Source: Verrucomicrobiales bacterium
GTDB lineage: Bacteria; Verrucomicrobiota; Verrucomicrobiia; Verrucomicrobiales; DEV007
DNA length: 34,004 nucleotides
Assembly: GCA_024638765.1 (NCBI GenBank)
Contig: JAHEJT010000031.1
Coordinates: forward strand, 2,634-36,637
Direction: 5' to 3'
The notes beneath the pieces are model-generated. The model had not been told where the DNA came from, ran no database searches, and saw only the letters and a program-made list of their open reading frames with translations. A program made the position numbers and the translations under genes. Shown here in pieces: positions 23,864-30,595 of this stretch. Every line of letters begins with the position of its first letter. The first letter of the stretch is position 1.

Positions 23864-24360
23864 AGGATGAAATCCGGGCCGTCGCAATCTTTGGGAAGCT
23901 AAGCAGGGCGAAGTACCGATAAATTTGAGAAAGGCACCAGGATGAAGGATGACTTAAAGAATCGGACTCGGGATTTCGCCTTGAGGATTATAGGACTTTA
24001 TTGCCGCCTGCCAAAGACGACCGAGGCTCAAACTCTGGGGAAGCAAGTTCTAAGGTCAGGCACCTCCGTCGGGGCGCAGTACCGCGAAGCGAACCGCGCG
24101 AAATCCAACGCAGATTTTATTAGTAAGATCGAAGGAGCACTGCAGGAATTAGACGAAACCGATTACTGGCTCGACCTTCTCGGTGCTTCTGAAATCCTAA
24201 ATCCAGAAGCACTTGAAGACCTCATCGGAGAAACGAATGAATTGATTTCAATTCTTGTTACCGTCGTGAAAAACGCCAAAAAGAGAGATAAGTAACGATC
24301 CCCGCCCTTCACCACGCGCCATCATGCCTTCATCCTTCATCCCTCATCCTTCATCCTTCC
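23841..24360. repeat. Cassette bounded by inverted GGAAGGATGAAGGATGA repeats
   Basis: GGAAGGATGAAGGATGA at 23854-23870 is matched perfectly in inverted orientation at 24344-24360 (17/17). Looser AAGGATGA units extend both ends to 23841 and 24328. The interval carries one gene, the four-helix-bundle protein, and separates ROK from SIS. The left repeat encodes the ROK C-terminus; the right repeat supplies the SIS start codon and first dozen residues. This is the arrangement expected of an inserted cassette. Confidence 0.75.
23942..24295 (+). CDS. Four helix bundle protein (23S rRNA-intervening-sequence protein family)
   Basis: 117 aa, the typical length. Characteristic motifs are DFALRIIGLYCRLPKTTEAQ, LGKQVLRSGTSVGAQYREANRAKSNADFISKI and EGALQELDETDYWLDLLGAS, ending in a basic tail. 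Family members form a pentameric four-helix bundle of unknown function and were first named from ORFs in 23S rRNA intervening sequences; no rRNA is here. Its GC content (about 48%) is visibly lower than that of the flanking ROK and SIS genes. It sits inside inverted repeats, so it is probably a mobile passenger. Confidence 0.92.
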   Translation: MKDDLKNRTRDFALRIIGLYCRLPKTTEAQTLGKQVLRSGTSVGAQYREANRAKSNADFISKIEGALQELDETDYWLDLLGASEILNPEALEDLIGETNELISILVTVVKNAKKRDK

Positions 24361-25145
24361 AAGGCGGTGGACCCAGCGCCAATTACCTCCAAAAAGCCGC
24401 TGGCGTCCTCGAAACCGTCGCCGCCCAGTCCACCGCCCTCTTCACCGCCGCCGACTGGTTCTCCGAAACCATTCTCCGCGGCCAGCTCGTCCATCTCTTC
24501 GGCTCTGGCCACAGCCGCATCATGGTCGAGGAAATGTGGCCGCGCTACGGATCCTTTCCGGGCTTCAATCCCATCGTCGAACTCTCCCTGACCTTTCACA
24601 ATCTCGTCACCGGCGCCAACGGCCAGCGCCAGGCCATGTTCCTGGAGAACGTCTCCGGCTTCGCGGAACGCATCCTCCGCAACTTCGATCTCAAGGAGGG
24701 CGACTCCGCGCTCGTGATTTCTTCGAGCGGCACCAGCGTGGTAGCCGTCGAGATGGCGGAACTCTTCCGGAAAAAAGACATCCGCGTCGTATCGATCCTC
24801 AGTGCGGCGCACTCGGACGTCAGCGCCTCCAAACGAGACGACGGAAAAAAACTTGCGGATTTTTCCGATCTCGTGCTCGACACCGGCGCCCCGCCGGGTG
24901 ACGCCGCGGTGTCCATCGACGGACTGGAAACGCCGGTGGCCCCACTCTCCACCGCCGGCGGCGTCCTGCTGGTCAACACGCTCAAGGCCGAGATCGCCCA
25001 AAAACTCACCATGGCCGGCAAACCGCCCACCGTCCTCACCGCCCCCGCCCTCGTCGGGAAAGAAAAATCCGCCGAACTTTTCGAGTCCGCCTACGATGAA
25101 CACGCGCGGAGGCTGGCAAAATACTATGCAGACCTGGGAAAATAA
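24324..25145 (+). CDS. SIS-domain sugar isomerase-like protein (UPF0309 type)
   Basis: 273 aa. The SIS sugar-phosphate-binding fold shows LVHLFGSGHSRIMVEEMW (phosphate-binding Ser/His), SALVISSSGTSVVAVEMAE, RVVSILSAAHSD and DTGAPPGDAAVSIDGLETPV, all typical of the UPF0309 'sugar isomerase domain' group. It probably binds or isomerises a phosphorylated (amino) sugar. The first 12 residues (MPSSFIPHPSSF) are encoded by the right arm of the inverted repeat; family sequence starts at ANYLQKAAGVLE. No other in-frame start exists before the conserved region, so translation must begin in the repeat. It is the likely functional partner of the ROK kinase. Confidence 0.87.
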   Translation: MPSSFIPHPSSFQGGGPSANYLQKAAGVLETVAAQSTALFTAADWFSETILRGQLVHLFGSGHSRIMVEEMWPRYGSFPGFNPIVELSLTFHNLVTGANGQRQAMFLENVSGFAERILRNFDLKEGDSALVISSSGTSVVAVEMAELFRKKDIRVVSILSAAHSDVSASKRDDGKKLADFSDLVLDTGAPPGDAAVSIDGLETPVAPLSTAGGVLLVNTLKAEIAQKLTMAGKPPTVLTAPALVGKEKSAELFESAYDEHARRLAKYYADLGK

Positions 25146-25157
25146 TCTCAGATATTT

Positions 25158-25362
25158 AACCACAGATTTCACAGATGAACGCAGATAAGAAGAAAGAGGT
25201 AGAGGGGATCGCCTTTCCAAGATGGGAAGCGTCAAGAATGTCAGGTCCCGATTAAAACGCGTCCAAAGAATCGTACCATCTACGGTTAAAAAATTTCTGT
25301 GTCCTCTGCGATCTCTGTGGTTAAAAAATATCTGCGTTCATCTGCGTAATCTGTGGTTCAAT
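25158..25362. repeat. Dispersed TCTGCGTTCATCTGCG/CTGTGGTTAA repeats, cluster 1
   Basis: An inverted unit (TTAACCACAGATTTCACAGA through GAACGCAGATAAG) lies at 25158-25190. Direct units lie at 25282-25362 (GGTTAAAAAATTTCTGTGTC, CTCTGCGATCTCTGTGGTTA, ATCTGCGTTCATCTGCGTAA, then TCTGTGGTTCAAT). The cluster ends 14 bp before the MetE-like ATG. The middle part, 25191-25281, shows nothing recognisable. Confidence 0.8.
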
Positions 25363-25376
25363 CCCGACTTCTCCCC

Positions 25377-26441
25377 ATGCAATCCCAACCCCTGAGAACT
25401 TCCGTCATCGGCAGTTACCCGTTTCCAGGGTGGCTCGAGTTCGCATCCCGTCACCTGGACCAATTCGGGAGCGCGGACATCGCCGAGATGCAGGACGACG
25501 CCGCCACTGCGGCCATTCAGGATCAGCTCGCCGCCGGGCTCGATGTCATTACCGACGGAGAGCAAACGCGCTTCGACTTCAATCTCTCATTTTATGGCCA
25601 CTTGGCCGGTATCAGGTCGGCGCCGGAGGCGCATCAGGGTCAAGCGGCACGCTTGTTCGGTCCGCCCGCACACGATCAGCGCGGCAAACACGAGGTCACC
25701 GGTGAACTGCGCGCCCCCCACGGCCTCGGCACGGTGGAAGAATTCGAAAGGCTAAAGCGTCTTTGTGGCCGCGGCGAAGCCGCATCCGGGTTAAGCGCCA
25801 CGCTCAAGATGAGTGTCCCCGGCCCCTTCACCATGAGCGGCCGCCTGCTTCCCAACGCGCAGTATCCCGACCGTTACGCGCTCACCGAGGCGCTTTTGCC
25901 CATCATTCGCAAAGAACTCGAGAATCTCGCCGCCGCCGGCTGCGAAGAGATCTGCGTCGATGAGCCGTCGATGTCCTGTTACGGTTATAAAGAAGACACC
26001 AAGCAGTTCGTCGACATTTTCAATCGTACCGTCGAACCGGTGATCGGGAAAACCCGGCTTTGCACCCACTTATGCTTTGGGAATTTCAAAGGGCACGCCG
26101 TCGGATACCGGCGTTACGCGCCTCTCTTCCCGGATTTCCTCGATCTCAAAGTCGACGAATTGCACCTGGAAATGGCGAGCCGCGAATATGCCGAACTCGA
26201 AGCGATCGGCCCTGTCGCCGAGCGCATGGATGTCGCTGTCGGCATCATCGACGTCAAAAGTTATTTCATCGAGCCGGTCGACATCCTGATTGACCGCATC
26301 AAAGAATGTCTCGAACATGCGTCCGCCGACCGCCTCGTCTTCGCCCCCGATTGCGGCCTGAGCCAGACCGCCCGCTGGGCCGCAACACAAAAACTAAGAA
26401 ACATGGTCGCCGCCGTCCATGCGGTGAGAAAATCACTTTAA
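25377..26441 (+). CDS. MetE-like zinc methyltransferase domain protein
   Basis: 354 aa from ATG 25377; a GTG at 25353 is in frame but falls in a dispersed repeat. The protein has only the C-terminal catalytic barrel of cobalamin-independent methionine synthase. Landmarks are SVIGSYPFPGWL, DVITDGEQTRFDFN, KMSVPGPFTMSG, AAGCEEICVDEPSM, then zinc-site segments LCTHLCFGNFKG (His, Cys), ELHLEMASREY (Glu) and APDCGLSQTARW (Cys). All zinc ligands look present, so an active methyl-transfer to or from a thiol is plausible; methionine synthesis itself is uncertain because the folate-binding N-domain is missing. Two diverged copies of one DNA repeat lie inside the gene at 25620-25653 and 25771-25804. 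Confidence 0.85.
   Translation: MQSQPLRTSVIGSYPFPGWLEFASRHLDQFGSADIAEMQDDAATAAIQDQLAAGLDVITDGEQTRFDFNLSFYGHLAGIRSAPEAHQGQAARLFGPPAHDQRGKHEVTGELRAPHGLGTVEEFERLKRLCGRGEAASGLSATLKMSVPGPFTMSGRLLPNAQYPDRYALTEALLPIIRKELENLAAAGCEEICVDEPSMSCYGYKEDTKQFVDIFNRTVEPVIGKTRLCTHLCFGNFKGHAVGYRRYAPLFPDFLDLKVDELHLEMASREYAELEAIGPVAERMDVAVGIIDVKSYFIEPVDILIDRIKECLEHASADRLVFAPDCGLSQTARWAATQKLRNMVAAVHAVRKSL
25620..25804. repeat. Two intragenic copies of a 34-bp repeat
   Basis: Copy 1, 25620-25653, starts GCGCCGGAGGCGCATCAGGG; copy 2, 25771-25804, starts GCGGCGAAGCCGCATCCGGG. Ungapped, 28 of 34 bases agree. The offset is 151 bp, not a multiple of three, so they are read in different frames (SAPEAHQGQAARL versus GEAASGLSATL). 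A protein-level repeat is therefore excluded, and insertion of a DNA element is suggested. Confidence 0.65.
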
Positions 26442-26446
26442 CCGGA

Positions 26447-26561
26447 TGGAGGGCAACGCTTTATTCCCTTCGGGGCTCTGCGGACTGCCTTCGGCAACTT
26501 ACAATGCGCTCCGCGCTATGGCAGTGTCGTTGCCGCGGTCGCGACAAAGCGCGACCCTCCA
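26447..26561. repeat. Element with TGGAGGG...CGCTTT inverted ends
   Basis: The left end TGGAGGGCAACGCTTT (26447-26462) and the right end AAAGCGCGACCCTCCA (26546-26561) are inverted repeats with 13 of 16 matches. The 83 bp between carry no ORF. It is likely a small non-autonomous repeat. Confidence 0.5.
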
Positions 26562-26582
26562 GCAAGCCCATTCAGCGCATTC

Positions 26583-26850
26583 GCGGTTAAAAAAAATCAG
26601 TGATCACCCCCACCTCCTCAGACGACTTTAATGTAGCACAGGCATCCTGCCTGTGACCTAATCAATGACAGGCTGGAAGCCTGTCCTACTTAACCGGAAT
26701 ACCCAAACCCGCGGCCACGCAGTGCGCCGTTGCGCCGTTGCAAAAAATCTCTGGATCATCTGCGTCATCTGCGGTTAAAAAAATTCGCGTTTATTCGTGT
26801 CCATTCGCGGTTAAAAGAAATCAGTGATCACCCCCATTCTCAAAGACGAC
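26583..26850. repeat. 44-bp direct repeat that duplicates the start of the MBL gene
   Basis: Copy 1 at 26583-26626 and copy 2 at 26807-26850 both begin GCGGTTAAAA, run through AAATCAGTGATCACCCCCA and end in GACGAC. They match at 37 of 44 positions. Copy 2 spans the GTG start and first nine codons of the MBL gene; copy 1 is a non-functional duplicate. The 180 bp between them hold the REP-like element and short repeats. Confidence 0.75.
26633..26689. repeat. REP-like palindromic element, family D copy 2
   Basis: GTAGCACAGGCATCCTGCCT begins it and GGCTGGAAGCCTGTCCTAC ends it. It matches 22872-22930 in layout and most bases, with changes in one arm and in the last GCTAC. Confidence 0.8.
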
Positions 26851-27669
26851 GCCCTGCTCGAGGACATTCGCACTGCGCCTTCGGATCCGGGGCGATTCCA
26901 CCTCTGGTGGCTGGGCCAAAGCGGGTTCCTCATCAAGTGGCAGGATCATCATCTCCTTCTCGATCCCTATCTCTCGGATTCGCTTACCAAAAAATACGCC
27001 GCCACCGACAAACCGCACGAGCGCCTCACTGAACTCGTTATCGATCCCGCAAAACTCGATATGATCGATGTCGTCACTTCGAGCCACACGCACACTGATC
27101 ATCTGGATCCGGAAACCCTCCTCCCTTTAGTCGAGGCTAATCCCCGAATCAAACTGGTGCTCCCGCAGGCCAATCTCGACGAAGCAAGAAAGCGCCTTTC
27201 CGGGACCCGCATCGAGACGGTCGGGCTGGATGACGGCAGCCTGGCGTCGGTCGACGCCTTTCTGATCACCGGGATCGCCGCGGCACACAATGAAGTCGGA
27301 CGCGACGTCGAAGGCCACTGCCGCTTTCTAGGGTATGTCATCCGCTTTGGACCCTTCTCGATTTATCACAGCGGAGACACGATTTGGCATGAAACGTTGG
27401 CGCGCAGTCTCTCGCGTTTCCGCTACGATGCCATGATCCTTCCCATCAACGGGAATAAGCCGGAAAGAAAAGTGGCTGGAAACTTTTCCGGAGTGGAGGC
27501 CGCCGCGCTGGCCTGGGCCTGCGGCGCCCGCACCGTGATCCCGTGTCATTACGATATGTTCGAATTCAATACGGAGGATCCAGCCGAATTCGTGTTCGCC
27601 TGCGAACAGCTCAAACGCCCGTGCAAGGTTCTCCACTGCGGCGAACGCTGGACCTGTCAGCGGGCGTAG
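26824..27669 (+). CDS. MBL-fold metal-dependent hydrolase, UlaG-like
   Basis: 281 aa from GTG 26824; no ATG is available upstream of the conserved start. Metal-binding residues are HTHTDHLD (His, His, Asp, His), the Asp in IYHSGDTIWH and the His in VIPCHYDMF. An early FHLWWLGQSGFLIKW strand and NGNKPERKVAGNFSG match the UlaG (L-ascorbate-6-phosphate lactonase)-like branch. It may open a lactone of a phosphorylated sugar acid, which suits its place in a sugar gene group. Its 5' end is part of a 44-bp duplication, and the GTG lies inside the repeat copy. Confidence 0.87.
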   Translation: MITPILKDDALLEDIRTAPSDPGRFHLWWLGQSGFLIKWQDHHLLLDPYLSDSLTKKYAATDKPHERLTELVIDPAKLDMIDVVTSSHTHTDHLDPETLLPLVEANPRIKLVLPQANLDEARKRLSGTRIETVGLDDGSLASVDAFLITGIAAAHNEVGRDVEGHCRFLGYVIRFGPFSIYHSGDTIWHETLARSLSRFRYDAMILPINGNKPERKVAGNFSGVEAAALAWACGARTVIPCHYDMFEFNTEDPAEFVFACEQLKRPCKVLHCGERWTCQRA

Positions 27670-27682
27670 GGGGGCGGGAAAT

Positions 27683-27761
27683 GTAGCCGCGCTCGTAAGA
27701 GCGTGGAGGAGATGGTCCCGTGCGCCGTATATTCGTTCCACCTTCTTACGAAGGCGGCTAC
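27683..27761. repeat. REP-like palindromic element, family B copy 2
   Basis: It starts GTAGCCGCGCTCGTAAGAGC and ends TTCTTACGAAGGCGGCTAC, 79 bp. It is nearly identical to the next copy 16 bp later (differences include GAGATGG versus GAGACGG), so the pair forms a tandem array, as REP elements commonly do. Confidence 0.9.
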
Positions 27762-27777
27762 ATCGTCTCCCGGCAAA

Positions 27778-27856
27778 CTAGCCGCGCTCGTAAGAGCGTG
27801 GAGGAGACGGTCCCGTGCGCCGTATATTCGTTCCACCTTCTTACGAAGGCGGCTAC
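27778..27856. repeat. REP-like palindromic element, family B copy 3
   Basis: It starts CTAGCCGCGCTCGTAAGAGC (head G changed to C) and ends TTCTTACGAAGGCGGCTAC. It is in the same orientation as copy 2, and the two differ at only a few bases, indicating a recent duplication. It ends 79 bp before the transporter ATG. Confidence 0.9.
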
Positions 27857-27935
27857 TTTTTTTGCCTCTTCGGCTTCCTCCTCCCGAAAAAACATTTCCT
27901 TCGACTGACGAAACGCCCAACATCCCCTCACGAAT

Positions 27936-29276
27936 ATGAGCAATCAACGCGACTCTTCTACAGTCACCAGGATATCGATCATGATGTTCCTCCAGTTCTT
28001 CGTCTGGGGGGCATGGTTCGCCACGCTCGGCCAGGCGTTGGGAGCAAACGGCCTCAGCGACTTCATCGGCGGCGGATACGGCACCGCTCCTTTGGGCGCC
28101 ATTTTTGCGCCGTTGTTCCTGGGGCTCATCGCCGACCGTTTCTTTCCATCGCAGATCATCATGGGCGTGCTTTTCCTTCTCGGGGGAGCGTTTCTTTACT
28201 TGGCCGCCGGCGCCGCCGAAGCGGGTAACGGCGACCTCATGGTGAAATTCGCGCTCGGGCACATGCTCTGTTACATGCCCACTCTGGGTCTCGGCAACAC
28301 CATCGCTTTTTCCCATCTCAATCGACTAGAGTTTCCCAAGGTCCGCGTTTGGGGCACCATCGGATGGATCGTCGCCGGTTTACTCATCGGTTTCATCGGC
28401 TGGAGCTCGAGCCTGAATATCTTCCGAGTTGCGGCGGTCAGCGCTTTCTTGCTCGGGATCTATTCGTTCACGCTACCGCACACGCCCGCGCCCGCAAAAG
28501 GGCAACCGGTGGATTTTCGGACGCTCTTGATGGTGGATGCCTGGAGGCTGCTCGGAAAGCCGGCTTTCCTAGTCTTCATGATTTGCTCCGGTCTCATCTG
28601 TATTCCTCTCGCGTATTATTACGGTCTGACCTCGAATTTCCTGACGAACGCAGGATTCGAGCAAGCCGCTTCGTCGATGACCCTGGGGCAAATGTCGGAG
28701 ATTGTCTTCATGCTCCTGATCCCCTTCTTCTTCCGTCGCCTAGGCGTAAAATGGATGATCATTGCCGGCATGTTGGCATGGGTCGCCCGTTACCTGCTCT
28801 TCGCCTTGGGAGCCCCGGACCAGGTGGCGTGGATGCTCTTTATGGGTGTGATTCTTCACGGCATTTGCTACGATTTTTTCTTTGTCACCGGATTCATGTA
28901 CACCGACAAGATCGCCCCCCAAAATGTGCGCAGCCAGGCCCAGAGCCTGCTGGTATTCGTGACCCAGGGTCTCGGGATGTATTTCGGTTACCAGGTCGCC
29001 TTCGGAAAGTTCGGCGGGGTCGCAAAATACACCGATCTGGATCAGGCGATCTCCACGGCCCGCGGAGTCCAGGAACTTTCGTTCGGTGGAAAACTGGCGA
29101 AAATGTTTTCCGTCAATATGCCGGACGCCGTCGACGCCTCGCTCATCTCCGAGGCCATGGCGCAGTGGAAAGCCTTCTGGATGTTCCCCGCCATGATGGC
29201 CGGCGCAATCACCCTTTTGTTCTTCCTGGCGTTTTGGGATAAGACCCGCGTCGGCGATGATGAAGCGGGCGAATAA
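27936..29276 (+). CDS. MFS transporter of the nucleoside:H+ symporter (NHS) family
   Basis: 446 aa with about twelve hydrophobic helices. The N-terminal MMFLQFFVWGAWFATLGQAL and the loop LIADRFFPSQIIMGVLFLLGGA are typical of the NupG/NHS family. Further family traits are TIAFSHLNRLEFPKVRVWGTIGWIVAG and FMYTDKIAPQNVRSQAQSLLVF. It lies in the inner membrane and should import a nucleoside or, in this phylum's catabolic clusters, possibly another polar carbohydrate-like solute. Position among ROK, SIS, MBL and Gfo/Idh genes favours a sugar-related substrate, an inference. An ~85-residue insertion before the last helix (YTDLDQAISTARGVQELSFG) is soluble. Confidence 0.87.
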   Translation: MSNQRDSSTVTRISIMMFLQFFVWGAWFATLGQALGANGLSDFIGGGYGTAPLGAIFAPLFLGLIADRFFPSQIIMGVLFLLGGAFLYLAAGAAEAGNGDLMVKFALGHMLCYMPTLGLGNTIAFSHLNRLEFPKVRVWGTIGWIVAGLLIGFIGWSSSLNIFRVAAVSAFLLGIYSFTLPHTPAPAKGQPVDFRTLLMVDAWRLLGKPAFLVFMICSGLICIPLAYYYGLTSNFLTNAGFEQAASSMTLGQMSEIVFMLLIPFFFRRLGVKWMIIAGMLAWVARYLLFALGAPDQVAWMLFMGVILHGICYDFFFVTGFMYTDKIAPQNVRSQAQSLLVFVTQGLGMYFGYQVAFGKFGGVAKYTDLDQAISTARGVQELSFGGKLAKMFSVNMPDAVDASLISEAMAQWKAFWMFPAMMAGAITLLFFLAFWDKTRVGDDEAGE

Positions 29277-29453
29277 AATTTCCGATTTCCGATTTCCGAA
29301 CTCGACAATCGGACTGCGATCCGTAGCGATGGCTTGAGCTCATCTGGCCTGGCAATGGAGGCTGGGACAAGCAGGTAGAATCAAACGTAAATCTCCGCTG
29401 ATATCCAAAAATTAATGCCCCCTCGCCATTCGCGCTCGTCTGCCTGATAATTT

Positions 29454-29488
29454 AAATCTGCGTTTATCTGTGTGATCTGTGGTTTAAT
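29454..29488 (+). repeat. Dispersed CTGCGTTTATCTGTG/CTGTGGTTTAA repeat before the oxidoreductase start
   Basis: AAATCTGCGTTTATCTGTG then TGATCTGTGGTTTAATT ends 8 bp before the ATG at 29497. It is the same repeat type as 25282-25362 and 31182-31290. The gap 29277-29453 has a tandem TTTCCGATTTCCGA at about 29279-29298 and nothing else recognisable. Confidence 0.75.
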
Positions 29489-29496
29489 TTTCCCGC

Positions 29497-30561
29497 ATGT
29501 TCCGCGTCGCCGGCATCAATTTCGATCACTTCCACATGGGAGATCTCCTGCGGAATGTCTTCGAGCATCCCGATGCCGAGATCGCCGGCATCGCCGATAC
29601 CCAACCGGAGCGGATGACGGAGGCTTCGAAAAAGTTCGGGCTCTCCGACGACCGGGTCTTCACCGACTTCGCGGAGTGCCTGGAAAAGACCCAGCCCGAC
29701 CTCGTCATCCTCTGCCCTGCCGCGGCGCGCCACGCCGAATGGCTGGAAAAGGTCGCGCCTTTCGGGGTCCATGTCCTCATGGAAAAACCGTTCGCCGCTT
29801 CCCTGGCGGAAGCCGATCGCATGATCGACGCCATGGCCGCGACCGGCAAACAACTCGCCATCAACTGGCCGTTGCGCTGGGTCGCCAGCCATGTCACCGC
29901 CCACCGGATCGTCAGTGAGGGCCGCATCGGGGACCTCCAGGAAGTCCACTTCTACGATGGCAACCGCGGCCCGCTCTGGCATGGCGCCGACAAGATCGAG
30001 AAAGAACCCACCGCCGAAGAAAAAGACGCTTCGTGGTTTTACAAGCGCGCGGAGGGCGGCGGCTCCCTGCTGGATTACGTGGGATACGGCACCACCCTGG
30101 GCACCTGGTATCACGGAAATAGGAAGCCGATTGAAGTCACCTGCATGATCGACGAACCGGCCGGCCTCGAAGTCGAAGAGCAAAGCGTCACGGTGGCCCG
30201 CTACGAATCCGGTCTCTCCACCTTTCAGACGCGCTGGGGCACGTTCACCGATCCGTGGACGCATCAGCCGCAGCCGAAATGCGGGTTCGTCCTCAAAGGC
30301 ACGGGCGGCACCATCAGCAGTTACGATTACGAACCGGTGATTCGGATTCAGACGCCGGCCCATCCCGAGGGAGAAGAGCTCGCGGCCGATCCGTTGGAGC
30401 CGCCCTTTGCCAACCCCATCCAGTATTTCCTCCGCTGCATCGACACCGATACTCCCGTCGAAGGCCCGCTTTCCACCGAGGTCGCCCGCATCGGCCAGCA
30501 AATCGTCGACACCGCCTACCGCTCCGCCCTGGAGAAACGGACATTGCCGCTGATGGGGTGA
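29497..30561 (+). CDS. Gfo/Idh/MocA-family oxidoreductase
   Basis: 354 aa. The NAD(P)-binding Rossmann half ends with the family hallmark VHVLMEKPFAASLAEADRMI, preceded by LVILCPAAARHAEWLEK. The C-terminal half has EGRIGDLQEVHFYDGNRGP and GGGSLLDYVGYGTTLGTWY, typical of the family's alpha/beta substrate domain. The dinucleotide-binding loop is unusual: VAGINFDHFHMGDLL replaces GxGxxG/A. It probably oxidises or reduces a sugar or inositol-like compound. It closes the plus-strand sugar gene series. Confidence 0.9.
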   Translation: MFRVAGINFDHFHMGDLLRNVFEHPDAEIAGIADTQPERMTEASKKFGLSDDRVFTDFAECLEKTQPDLVILCPAAARHAEWLEKVAPFGVHVLMEKPFAASLAEADRMIDAMAATGKQLAINWPLRWVASHVTAHRIVSEGRIGDLQEVHFYDGNRGPLWHGADKIEKEPTAEEKDASWFYKRAEGGGSLLDYVGYGTTLGTWYHGNRKPIEVTCMIDEPAGLEVEEQSVTVARYESGLSTFQTRWGTFTDPWTHQPQPKCGFVLKGTGGTISSYDYEPVIRIQTPAHPEGEELAADPLEPPFANPIQYFLRCIDTDTPVEGPLSTEVARIGQQIVDTAYRSALEKRTLPLMG

Positions 30562-30595
30562 AGTTTTAAGACCGCAGAATTTTAACAACGGAGAA

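Larger units (their letters stand above)
26442..26823. other. Repeat-filled gap between MetE-like and MBL genes
   Basis: Contents in order: an element with inverted ends at 26447-26561, a copy of the MBL gene start at 26583-26626, a REP-like palindrome at 26633-26689, a GCGCCGTTGCGCCGTTGC tandem at about 26726-26743, and GCGGTTAAAA/ATTCGTGTCCATTCG-type repeats from 26743 to 26823. No gene is supported. Confidence 0.7.

Noticed and set aside
23942-24295. Trace of a 23S rRNA intervening sequence
   Set aside because: The family name recalls such insertions, but no rRNA sequence flanks the gene.
27815-28228. 137-aa plus-strand ORF overlapping the transporter start
   Set aside because: It begins inside a REP-like element and runs out of frame through the MFS gene.
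29464-30588. 374-aa minus-strand ORF
   Set aside because: It is the antisense of the Gfo/Idh/MocA gene.
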